NCBI GenBank assembly: GCA_001295905.1
Contig: LJHT01000064.1
Coordinates: forward strand, 1-64,000
Direction: 5' to 3'
DNA: 64,000 bases
From: a beta proteobacterium AAP51
Lineage (GTDB): Bacteria > Pseudomonadota > Gammaproteobacteria > Burkholderiales > Burkholderiaceae_C
Positions 54,927-63,104 of this stretch are shown here, in pieces. The stretch's first letter is position 1, and every line of letters begins with the position of its first letter. The notes beneath the pieces were generated by a model, which had not been told where the DNA came from, ran no database searches, and saw only the letters and a list, made by a program, of their open reading frames with translations. Position numbers and translations under genes: made by a program.

Positions 54927-54945
54927 GACCTCCCTCTCGGAGGTC
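54927..54945 (+). promoter_or_regulatory. Hairpin that buries the Shine-Dalgarno of the recombinase operon
   Basis: GACCTCC (54927-54933) pairs perfectly with GGAGGTC (54939-54945) around the loop CTCTC. The Shine-Dalgarno GGAGG (54939-54943), 4 nt before the ATG at 54948, is completely within the stem, so translation of the first gene should be low unless the hairpin opens. Confidence 0.6.
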
Positions 54946-54947
54946 AG

Positions 54948-57056
54948 ATGAAGCGAAAACACACAACACACATCCAGCGCTCGGACACCCACGCAGCAGC
55001 GTTGCGTGCGCCGGAGTCACCCGTCCGGGGCATCCTCAACAGAGTGCTGGGGGCAGCGCCGGCGCCGCTGGACTGCGGCGGGCTTCTCTCCTTCTGCGTC
55101 GGGGTAGCCTCGTCGTTCGACATCGCCTGTGGTCTGCTCAAGCAGCCGAAACCTGAATTCCTGACGCTACAAGCCGAGTCCAAGGCACTGGCGGCTGCGT
55201 GCATCGCCCGATTCGAGGCGGCTGGCCAGACTGACGCCGACGGGGCAGCCGACTCCTACAAGAGATCCCACCCGGCCTGGACTGCCCTCGTCGAGGCCGG
55301 TGATCGTGAGGGTGCCGCTACACATCCTGCGGCTGCCGCGCTGGCCGTCGAACTCTGCGTGAGCGTGGTGCAGCACAAGCGGATCGCCGTGGCTTTCGCC
55401 ACCGATGCGCGCGTCACGATGGGGAACGACGAGTGGCAGGGCGTGAGCTTGCACGAAGCCATCGAAATGGAATGGGAGGGCAGGCTGCCCCCGTGGGTCT
55501 CCCACGGGAAGAAGGCCCTGGTGGCCTTTCGAGGACTGTTCGAGTGCGCGCCACCTGAGCCGCCAGCGCCGAAGACTTTCGAAGAGCGTGCGGCCGCCGA
55601 ACTACGCAACCGGGCAGCCTTCGCCAGCTATCGCCGCCGGGCCGGCATCAACGACAAGACCTGTCTCAGCAGGACTCAGATCGCCGAGAGCATCAGCTAC
55701 GGGAGCCCGGCACCGTTCTCGACGCTAGAGGAACGGAAGGCTGCGATGTGGTTCACCGGCCTGAGCGGCCTGTTTGCGGGAACCGTGCCCGAGATTCCGC
55801 TCACACCGAACGCCCCTGCGAACTGGACCATGCACTACGACCCGCTCGCCGGGCATCTCTTCCGTGACTACGCGGGCCTGGCGCCTGCGTCGGCGAAGGC
55901 CAGGCCGGGCACCTTCGTACCGACCAGCTACTGCGTCGTCACACCGGTTCCAGAGGAGGTGCGCGACTTCACGGCTGCGCGCGCCGCCAGTCTCGACGAT
56001 CCACGAACCGTAGGTGACCTGATGCCAGTCTTGAAGCACCTTCAGTCTTACACGCTGCTCTATCCGTGGTTGGGCGATCTCGGCCCATCGTGGGCTCGGT
56101 GGTCACGCACGCCAGGGCCAGTGGCTCTGCAGAATGGCGTTGACAGCCTGCTCGGAGGGCTGGTCACCGGCGACCTGGGTACGACCGCCCGCAGCAAGCT
56201 CCACTACTGCGAAGTGACGCAAGAAGAAATCGCGGCGGCGGCAGCAAAGCTATATGAGGCGTTGGGATTCGGCAAACCCGTACCGATGCCGGCCGGCATC
56301 CAGCTGGGATTCGGCTCCGCGGTGACGACATCGATTACTGAGCTCGCTGCCCTCGATACGCAATGGGTCAAGGAGTTGAACGCCTTGCGCCCGCCAACCC
56401 GCACGACCGACGCCGAAAAGCCCGTCACGTTCCACAACAAGTACGTCAGGGTCTTGGGCGCACGTCTAGAGGTGTGGTTGAGCCTGCGCGCCGCAACAGT
56501 GCTGCCAGTACGCGCAACCCTGAATGCAAACCTGGATCTCGTGATCGATCTGGTGGAGAAGACGAGCGCGGGCAGGGCCGGCGGCATGCCTGCGGTGATC
56601 TGCGATGCCATGCGCCGTGACATTGGTGCCTACCTCGAGCACTGCAAGGCGCTGCGCGTGCGCCTGCTCGGCTTCGGTCGGCACGCGGACGTTATCAATT
56701 GGCTCGACGCCGTCATCGCGGGCAACGACGTGCCACTGCTGTGCGAGATCACCGATCGCCGTCAGGTCCAACCTCTCGGGACGAGGCACCTGCTCGAACT
56801 CGACGGGGCCTCGCACCTGGCGCCCGATTGGGGACGCAAGGCGGCTGAGAACTTCCTGCGCCGCGCCGGTGCCCGGTGGCAAGACATCGACCGCCACCAG
56901 CGCCACGAGGTGCTTGGCCAAGAACAAGACGTACAGGTGTCCGAAGGCACTGAAGCCGACTGGGCACGCCGCTTGGCGCCCTACCTGCAGCGGTTGTCGA
57001 CAGAGATCCACAAGACGCCCCTGAACGGGCTGCGCACCATCAAGGAGAACAAGTGA
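54948..57056 (+). CDS. Large uncharacterised protein, first gene of a three-gene recombinase operon
   Basis: This 702-residue protein starts MKRKHTTHIQRSDTHAAALRAPES. No signal peptide, membrane segment or known domain was recognised. The N-terminal third is alanine-rich and helical, the middle contains WFTGLSGLFAGTVPEIPLTPNAPANWTMHYDPLAGHLFRDYAGL, and the C-terminal part is mixed. No R-H-R-Y recombinase constellation was found in it. The stop overlaps the GTG of the next gene, so the three genes are translationally coupled. It may be an accessory factor of the tyrosine recombinase encoded next. Confidence 0.7.
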   Translation: MKRKHTTHIQRSDTHAAALRAPESPVRGILNRVLGAAPAPLDCGGLLSFCVGVASSFDIACGLLKQPKPEFLTLQAESKALAAACIARFEAAGQTDADGAADSYKRSHPAWTALVEAGDREGAATHPAAAALAVELCVSVVQHKRIAVAFATDARVTMGNDEWQGVSLHEAIEMEWEGRLPPWVSHGKKALVAFRGLFECAPPEPPAPKTFEERAAAELRNRAAFASYRRRAGINDKTCLSRTQIAESISYGSPAPFSTLEERKAAMWFTGLSGLFAGTVPEIPLTPNAPANWTMHYDPLAGHLFRDYAGLAPASAKARPGTFVPTSYCVVTPVPEEVRDFTAARAASLDDPRTVGDLMPVLKHLQSYTLLYPWLGDLGPSWARWSRTPGPVALQNGVDSLLGGLVTGDLGTTARSKLHYCEVTQEEIAAAAAKLYEALGFGKPVPMPAGIQLGFGSAVTTSITELAALDTQWVKELNALRPPTRTTDAEKPVTFHNKYVRVLGARLEVWLSLRAATVLPVRATLNANLDLVIDLVEKTSAGRAGGMPAVICDAMRRDIGAYLEHCKALRVRLLGFGRHADVINWLDAVIAGNDVPLLCEITDRRQVQPLGTRHLLELDGASHLAPDWGRKAAENFLRRAGARWQDIDRHQRHEVLGQEQDVQVSEGTEADWARRLAPYLQRLSTEIHKTPLNGLRTIKENK

Positions 57057-59707
57057 AGAACAAAGACATCACCCTGGCTGGCATCAAGCTGTACACCGAC
57101 GAGAAGGTCCCGATCGACCATGCCCGATATGGCTCGGGCACGCGTGCCGGGGTCCGCCGGTTCACTGCGTTCCAGCGGGCTCTGCTCGCATCGCCATCAG
57201 CCAAACCTGGCGTGCTGGCGGGCCGTCTGGTGGCCCTGGACCTGGTCAGCGTTCACGACCTCCAACGCGCGCTCGCCGCCCAGCCCTTCGTGTTTCGTGG
57301 CGAGGCCTGCATCGAGTGGATGAGCGGAGAGTGGCTGGATCGTCGCCAGCTCTGCCTGATGACAGTCCTGAGTTTGGACGGCCCGCGTGAGGCTGAAGCC
57401 GAACTTGCTGCACTGCGCGAGATCGCGGCCGCTGTCCCCGGCTACGAATCCTCGAAGCAGAAGAAGAAGGACATCCTTCAGCAGCTCGAACTGGACCGGA
57501 TCGCCTGGGCTTCAGAGCGGATTCAGAAGGCCCTGTGGTCACACGTCGCCAGCGCGAGGCGCTTCACCCTCCTGCCCAGACTGGACCTCGCCAACGAGCG
57601 CGCAGATCAGGTGCCGGAACTCCAACTGGACCCGCTCCTCTCGGAGCAGCAGGCCCAGATGGCCGATCTCATCGACGCCTGTGTGGGCAACGGCGCGAAG
57701 CGCGACACGATGCCCGCCGTGGTGAAGTTGGCCACGGAGGCCTTCTCGATGGCGTCGGGGAAATCTGATCCAGAGACCCTGCGCGACTGGGGCAAGGCCC
57801 TGCTCGGCCTGCGTCCGCACATCGAGACGGCCGATGCCGCCAGCGCCGTTGTGGTGGGCTGGAACTACTTAGTGGTCATGAATGGAACGTCGACAGAACC
57901 GGACGCCGCGCTTGCAACGCGGGCCCGATACGTTCGCGTTGCCAACAGGCCGCTCTGGAGAGTGGTGGCAAACCTGCCAACCCAGCTCGAAGACTGGACC
58001 CCGGCACTCGTTCGTGCGGGTCTCACGTCGGCGATGCTGGATCCCGCATGCAAGGACAAGAAGGGCCTCGGTGCAGCGATCTCTTCGTTCGTGCAGTACC
58101 TGGAGGAGGAGTTCGGCGTCGAGGTCTCGGTGGCCGGTCTGCACGAGCTGATCCCCGACTCGAAGCCTCGTGCCAAGTGGGTTGCGCCGACTGCGGTGGC
58201 GCGCGCCATCGGGTGGCTCACAGCGGCTGACAAGGGTGACCCGCGGCTTCTTGCCATCGCATCGGTCATGCTGCAGTTGGCCAGCATCAAGCCGTTCAGG
58301 ATCTCGGAATTGAGGTGGACGCGCATCGGCAATATCCACTTTCCAGACGTTGGTGGTGTGGAGGTCGAGATCACGCCACTCGCGGGGCACAACCCTCTGA
58401 AGACCGACGCTGCGACCCGCAGGATCTCGATCGCCGAGGGCGCAGCGTGCGAGGCGCTGCGTGCGTGGGTGACCAAGCGCATCGATGAGGGCGCCCCAGC
58501 CTCAGCCTATGTCTTTGGCGAACCCGATCAGGATGAGAAGCTGTACCGCCCGCACGCGGTACACACCCTGCTGCTCGAGATCCTGAAGCGCGCCACGGGC
58601 GACGCGGAAGTGACGTTCCACAGCCTGCGGCACACCGTCATCACCAACGAGGTCGAGGCGATCCTCCTCCTCAACGAGCCCGGCTTCGTGAATCGCTTTG
58701 CCGCCATGGCCGACCCGGCCGGTCATGTCGTGGCCGCCACTTCTTTCGAACACTATGCCCACCGCATCGAGTCCCCGCTGCGCCAAGCCATCGACCGCGA
58801 ACTCAAGCTGCTGGAGCTCACGAACGCGGATGGTGAATGCATCCTCGGGATCAAGGCCAACACACTGACGCAGGCCGCACGCCGGTCCGATGTGGAATTG
58901 GCGACTCACATCTGGGATGTCGCCACGAGGCGCGCGCAGCAGATCACCGTTCGCCTGCCTGATGTAGCGGAGGGCATGACCTGGACAGACCCGAAGCCTC
59001 CGATCTTTACAGGCCCGGTCGCGCGTGCCTTCACCGTCAAGCGCTGTCTGGTTGCGCTGGAGGCCATGGCCAAACACACGAGCGCCACACTCATCGAGCA
59101 TCGCCACGGACTCGACGGTGAAGGGCAAGGCCAACTGGTCAACGCGGCGCTGGAGGTCGTGGCGGAGATCTACGCGAAGCGCCGGAAGCTGCCGCCAGCG
59201 GACTGCAACTCCGTCGCCACCGCTTTTGCGTTGCTGAATCTCGACGTTGAGCGCACGGAGCAGCCCAGATACCAGAGCTTCATGGACTTCGCATCTCTTC
59301 CTCAGGATCCAGTTCTGCTGCAGGCGGCTGCATGTGCTTGGACGGACCTCTGGTGGGACGGGGAAATCTGCGCGACCGAGCCCATGTCGCTCATTCCCCT
59401 GCTCAAGCTGCTCCAACAGGCCGGTGTTCCACCAGAGAACCTGCTGCTGTGCCGGGAGCCTGAAGCGCAGGATCCGCAGGGCGTGGAGCGATACAGGGCC
59501 GCTGCCGACCTGGTGAGTTTCAGTGTCTTCAACCAGCGCATCCAGGTGGAGCCATTGAGTGTTGCACGCCCTGGGCGGGCATCGGCGTACCTCCTTTGGA
59601 CCAGCGGCCCTGAAGTCGGCGCGGCTGGCAAGTCGAACGCGGGCTTCGACGCCCTGATGTTCACGCTCGCGGTCTGGGCAAGACCCAGCCTGGGCGCGTG
59701 GAGGTGA
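57053..59707 (+). CDS. Large tyrosine-recombinase-like protein (884 residues)
   Basis: The protein has an integrase-like catalytic core in its middle: FRISELRW with Arg416 and Glu419 (box I), TFHSLRHTVIT with His523, Arg526 and His527 (box II, HxLRH), and SFEHYAHR with Tyr568 as candidate nucleophile. About 400 residues precede and 300 follow the core, much longer than usual phage integrases (about 400). The GTG start overlaps the preceding stop, with AAGGAG before it. As the only protein with recombinase motifs in the operon it presumably performs site-specific recombination. Confidence 0.75.
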   Translation: MKNKDITLAGIKLYTDEKVPIDHARYGSGTRAGVRRFTAFQRALLASPSAKPGVLAGRLVALDLVSVHDLQRALAAQPFVFRGEACIEWMSGEWLDRRQLCLMTVLSLDGPREAEAELAALREIAAAVPGYESSKQKKKDILQQLELDRIAWASERIQKALWSHVASARRFTLLPRLDLANERADQVPELQLDPLLSEQQAQMADLIDACVGNGAKRDTMPAVVKLATEAFSMASGKSDPETLRDWGKALLGLRPHIETADAASAVVVGWNYLVVMNGTSTEPDAALATRARYVRVANRPLWRVVANLPTQLEDWTPALVRAGLTSAMLDPACKDKKGLGAAISSFVQYLEEEFGVEVSVAGLHELIPDSKPRAKWVAPTAVARAIGWLTAADKGDPRLLAIASVMLQLASIKPFRISELRWTRIGNIHFPDVGGVEVEITPLAGHNPLKTDAATRRISIAEGAACEALRAWVTKRIDEGAPASAYVFGEPDQDEKLYRPHAVHTLLLEILKRATGDAEVTFHSLRHTVITNEVEAILLLNEPGFVNRFAAMADPAGHVVAATSFEHYAHRIESPLRQAIDRELKLLELTNADGECILGIKANTLTQAARRSDVELATHIWDVATRRAQQITVRLPDVAEGMTWTDPKPPIFTGPVARAFTVKRCLVALEAMAKHTSATLIEHRHGLDGEGQGQLVNAALEVVAEIYAKRRKLPPADCNSVATAFALLNLDVERTEQPRYQSFMDFASLPQDPVLLQAAACAWTDLWWDGEICATEPMSLIPLLKLLQQAGVPPENLLLCREPEAQDPQGVERYRAAADLVSFSVFNQRIQVEPLSVARPGRASAYLLWTSGPEVGAAGKSNAGFDALMFTLAVWARPSLGAWR

Positions 59708-59709
59708 GC

Positions 59710-60561
59710 ATGACCGAACCAAGGATCCATCGGATAGGGCACCGCCGGCTCGTCGCCGTGAACGTGGAGATGACGGAGGAGGCGGAGTCAGTGCGTCAGG
59801 CCCAACTGCGCCATGAGTTCATCAAGGCAGTCCCCAGCGCTGGTCGACTCGAGGGGAGCGAGCTGATGACGATTCGAAAGCATACGCACCAGGGTGCTGA
59901 TCTCCACTTCAGTCTGGTCGAACGACCTGGCAGCGCCACTTTGCCGTTGGACGGTCTGAACAGACCAGATCCGACCGGTGCCGATCTCTTCCAGCGCGAC
60001 GTCGAGCGTGTGATTGTGGAATGCAAGAACATCGCGCATCGGCTCACCTTGGCCAGCAGCCCTCTGCTCTCCGCAGCACAGGTTCGTGGCGAAGAGCCTG
60101 TACAGGGAGTGGATGTCACGCTGCGTCGCCTCTTCGGACGTCGTGCCCGCAAGGTCAGCCTCCCCTCGCCGTCAGGGGACCGCGAGATTGAGCTGCCCCC
60201 TCAGCCCCGGCACATGCCGGAAGCTGAAGTCGTCGTCATCTCTGCAGTCGTTGCCGATCTGCCTCCGAAGCACGCGGTCCTCGAAAGCGCCTACGCCGTC
60301 GCCAATGCTCAAGGCACCCTGTGGGATGCGCATGAACGGGTACTGAAGCTGCCGGCGAGCCTGAAGGCCAAGCGCAAGGGTGCGCTGCCCGCCGACGATC
60401 TGCTGACGATGGTGTCCTGCATGGACGCACACAGGAGAGTTCGTATGAAGGTCAAGATCAGTTTCGCGTGGGCGACCGGCAGCGTGTCTGTCGTGGAGAT
60501 CCTCTCTGTATTGCCACCTGAGACGCCCGCATCGCGCCCGCGAGGGCGGCGCGCGCCATGA
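59710..60561 (+). CDS. Uncharacterised protein, third gene of the recombinase operon
   Basis: This 283-residue protein starts MTEPRIHRIGHRRLVAVNVEM. GGAGG at 59699-59703 fits ATG 59710, two bases beyond the preceding stop; a GTG at 59698 is less likely. No domain was recognised. It contains a basic stretch (LRRLFGRRARKVSLP) and ends in RPRGRRAP, compatible with nucleic-acid binding. The stop codon lies within a tRNA-like 3' relic. Confidence 0.65.
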   Translation: MTEPRIHRIGHRRLVAVNVEMTEEAESVRQAQLRHEFIKAVPSAGRLEGSELMTIRKHTHQGADLHFSLVERPGSATLPLDGLNRPDPTGADLFQRDVERVIVECKNIAHRLTLASSPLLSAAQVRGEEPVQGVDVTLRRLFGRRARKVSLPSPSGDREIELPPQPRHMPEAEVVVISAVVADLPPKHAVLESAYAVANAQGTLWDAHERVLKLPASLKAKRKGALPADDLLTMVSCMDAHRRVRMKVKISFAWATGSVSVVEILSVLPPETPASRPRGRRAP

Positions 60562-60610
60562 GCCTCGAGTGGTCTTATGTCCACTCGGGTTCGAATCCCG
60601 AGGGAGCGCG
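60549..60610 (+). other. tRNA-like 3' relic, possible attachment site
   Basis: CTCGGG-TTCGAAT-CCCGAG (60582-60600) is a canonical T-arm with one extra pair, and GCGCGC at both ends (near 60550 and 60604) would form an acceptor-like stem. AGTGG/CCACT (60576 region) gives a hairpin in place of an anticodon arm, with no variable loop. It directly follows the recombinase operon, where integrases usually leave a tRNA-derived att site. No second copy was found in the window. Confidence 0.45.
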
Positions 60611-60714
60611 CGCCCTGCCCTCCCCCTGAAACTCAGCCTAGCCGGCGAAACGACGGGCACCTGGTTTCGTGAGAGATTGCGGTCCTGACCGAATACAGGG
60701 AAGGACAACGAGAA

Positions 60715-61932
60715 GTGGACATCGAAGCCCTGCAGACCACCCTGCGCACCTTCGCCGCCGAGCGCGACTGGCAACCCTTCCACACCCCCAAGAACCTCAG
60801 CACCGCGCTCATCGTGGAGGCGGCAGAACTGGCCGAGATCTTCCAGTGGATGACGCCCGAGCAGTCGGCCACCGCGCACAACGATGCCGTGGTGCGCGAG
60901 CAGATCTCTGACGAGGTCGCTGACGTCCTGCTCTATCTCATCCAGATCGCCGACCACACCCAGGTCGACCTCAAGCGCGCCGTCGGGCGCAAACTCGTCA
61001 AGAACGCGAAGAAGCACCCGCCGCTACGCACCGGGCTGCCGGCCGGCACGGCCGCCACCTCAACGGTGGAGACCCACGTGCTCGTGGACTGGGAGAACGT
61101 GCAGCCCAGGGAGGGCGACCTGCGCGCCCTCGTCCCCGACGTCACGGATGTGTGGATCTTCCACGGGCCGAACCAGAAGGTGGATCCGGAAAGCTATGGG
61201 TCCTTCGGGTCCAGGGTCACGCCAGTGAAGATCGCGCGCTCGGGGAAGAACGCGCTGGACTTCCACCTGTCCTTCTACATGGGCTACATCGCTTCGCGGC
61301 ACCCGGATGCGCGCTTCGTGGTGGTGTCCAACGACAAGGGCTATGGGCCGATGCTGGAGCACGCCGCGGAGCTGGGGTTCTCGGCGAGGCAGGCCGCCTT
61401 CGGTACGTCCAAGGCCAAGGCCAACGGGGGCCCGATGTTCTCGCTGGCGCCCACCCCGACCCCGGCCGCGAAGCCAGCCCCGCCTGCTGCGAAGAAGGCG
61501 GCGGCGAAGACGGCCACGGCTGCGAAGGCAGCCAGCGCCACAACACCCAAGCCTGCAGCCAAGAAGGCAGCAGCGAAGGCCCCAGCCAAGGCTCCAGCCA
61601 AGAAGGCAGCTGCGAAGAAGACGCCGGCGAAGACCGCCGCGAAGACGGCGGCCAAGAGGACGACTACGCAACCAGCAGCCGCCCCGAAGCCTCAAGCGGC
61701 CGCCAAGAAGGCCACCGCTCCCACGAAGAAGACCCGAGGCCTGGAACACGTCGTCGCCAGCCTCAAGAAGACGCAGAGCAAGCCCGCGCGCCAGGCCGCC
61801 CTGCTGGCCATGATCAAGTCGCTGCTGGTGGCCAAGGACGACGATCCGATCATCCAGAAGACCCTCAACGACATGATGGCCGCCGGCAAGATCGCGATCA
61901 ACGACACGGGCGCGGTGCAGTACAGCCTGTAG
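60715..61932 (+). CDS. Fusion of MazG-like pyrophosphohydrolase, PIN-like domain and H1-like tail
   Basis: This 405-residue protein starts at GTG 60715 (AAGGA at 60701-60705). Residues about 1-105 are a MazG/RS21-C6-like NTP pyrophosphohydrolase (VEAAELAEIFQW and DEVADVLLYLIQIADH hold the metal-binding acids). Residues about 120-230 are a PIN/NYN-like domain (VLVDWENVQP, ALDFHLSFYMGYIA, FVVVSNDKGYGPML). Residues about 245-345 are Lys/Ala/Pro-rich like histone H1, and the last 60 form a short helical domain. The parts read through in one frame with no stop. Activities are inferred from motifs only. Confidence 0.85.
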   Translation: MDIEALQTTLRTFAAERDWQPFHTPKNLSTALIVEAAELAEIFQWMTPEQSATAHNDAVVREQISDEVADVLLYLIQIADHTQVDLKRAVGRKLVKNAKKHPPLRTGLPAGTAATSTVETHVLVDWENVQPREGDLRALVPDVTDVWIFHGPNQKVDPESYGSFGSRVTPVKIARSGKNALDFHLSFYMGYIASRHPDARFVVVSNDKGYGPMLEHAAELGFSARQAAFGTSKAKANGGPMFSLAPTPTPAAKPAPPAAKKAAAKTATAAKAASATTPKPAAKKAAAKAPAKAPAKKAAAKKTPAKTAAKTAAKRTTTQPAAAPKPQAAAKKATAPTKKTRGLEHVVASLKKTQSKPARQAALLAMIKSLLVAKDDDPIIQKTLNDMMAAGKIAINDTGAVQYSL

Positions 61933-62011
61933 GGGTCCTACCCGCCCGCCTCCCCAGGTCGCGCTGTGCGAAGACTGTGACGCGCGGCCGGGGCGGTCGT
62001 ACGATGACCGC

Positions 62012-63082
62012 ATGGCTGCCCCCGTCATGTCGCTGGACGTACTGCCCGCATCTTTTGGGGACTGCCTGCTGCTGACCTGCCATACGCCGTCTCGCCCGTG
62101 GCGACTGCTGGTTGATACAGGCCCGGACGAGAGCTACAAGACGCTGCAGGCTCACCTACGCACGCTCCCGCTAGGCGCGCAGGGCAAGCGAATCATCGAC
62201 ACCTTCGTGGTCTCGCACATCGACCACGACCACATCGGTGGCGCAGCACTGCTGCTCAACGACGCTTCGCTCGATCTGGAGCTCGGCGACATCTGGTTCA
62301 ACGCACCCGTCCCCGCCGGCCCCAAGCTCCGCGGCGTGGCCGAAGGGCAGCGCCTGGCCGAGCTCTTGGTAGCGACGTCGCGCGACTTGCCCTGGAACGT
62401 GGCGATGGGCGGCCAGTGGCTGTGCTCGTCGCCTGAGCAGCGGTGCCCACGCATCGATCCGCGTCGAGGCCTCAAAGTGACGGTGGTCTCGCCGTCGCTT
62501 AAGAAGCTCAAGGCGCTCTTCGCCCGGTGGGACAAGGAACTCGCGAAGCTGCGTGCCAAGACGCGCGAAGTCGTGGAACCTGTTCCTCTGCTGCGAGGCA
62601 GGCCTTCGTTGGAAGACCTTGCCGCATCCAAGACTGCAGTCGACAAGGCACTGCCCAACGGCTCCAGCATCGCGCTGCTCGTCGAGTACAAGAAGAAGTC
62701 CGTGCTGCTCGCGGCCGACGCGCATCCCGATCTTCTGGTCGAAGAACTGCGCGCGCTGGCAGACAGCCGCCAGGTGAAGCTGCCCTGGAACGTGGACGTC
62801 TTCAAGCTGCCGCACCATGGCAGCCGGGCCAACGTGACGACCGAGTTGCTCAATGTCGTGCGAGCGAAGCACTACGTTGTGAGCACGAACAACGCGCAGT
62901 TCGGGCATCCCGACGCCGAGGCGCTCGCACGCGTCATCTGCGCGGGGAACCAGCCGACGATCTGGTTCAACTACGCCACGAAGCAGAACCTCTCGTGGAA
63001 CCACCCTGTGCGGCAGGCCCAGTACGGCTACACGTGTCGCTATCCCTCCGCGCTGGCTGGCGGTGTACGCGTGGAGTTGTAG
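62012..63082 (+). CDS. ComEC-type metallo-beta-lactamase-fold hydrolase
   Basis: This 356-residue soluble protein has the MBL metal motif VVSHIDHDHIGGAALLL (HxDxDH, the ComEC/Rec2 variant of HxHxDH), LLAADAHPDLL in the middle and LPHHGSRANVTTELL with a conserved His pair near the C-terminus. In ComEC this domain is thought to degrade the DNA strand; stand-alone copies are common in accessory regions with unknown substrates. The start is ATG 62012. It ends 22 bp before the IS element. Confidence 0.88.
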   Translation: MAAPVMSLDVLPASFGDCLLLTCHTPSRPWRLLVDTGPDESYKTLQAHLRTLPLGAQGKRIIDTFVVSHIDHDHIGGAALLLNDASLDLELGDIWFNAPVPAGPKLRGVAEGQRLAELLVATSRDLPWNVAMGGQWLCSSPEQRCPRIDPRRGLKVTVVSPSLKKLKALFARWDKELAKLRAKTREVVEPVPLLRGRPSLEDLAASKTAVDKALPNGSSIALLVEYKKKSVLLAADAHPDLLVEELRALADSRQVKLPWNVDVFKLPHHGSRANVTTELLNVVRAKHYVVSTNNAQFGHPDAEALARVICAGNQPTIWFNYATKQNLSWNHPVRQAQYGYTCRYPSALAGGVRVEL

Positions 63083-63104
63083 ATTCGAACAGCTGCTTCG
63101 CAGC

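Noticed and set aside
54948..57056. A second tyrosine recombinase in the first gene of the trio
   Set aside because: No HxxR or terminal Tyr motif with correct spacing could be found in the 702-residue protein, so it is left as unknown.
61480..61750. Tandem DNA repeat
   Set aside because: The repetitive GCCAAGAAGGC-type sequence is coding for the Lys/Ala-rich H1-like region of the fusion protein and stays in frame.
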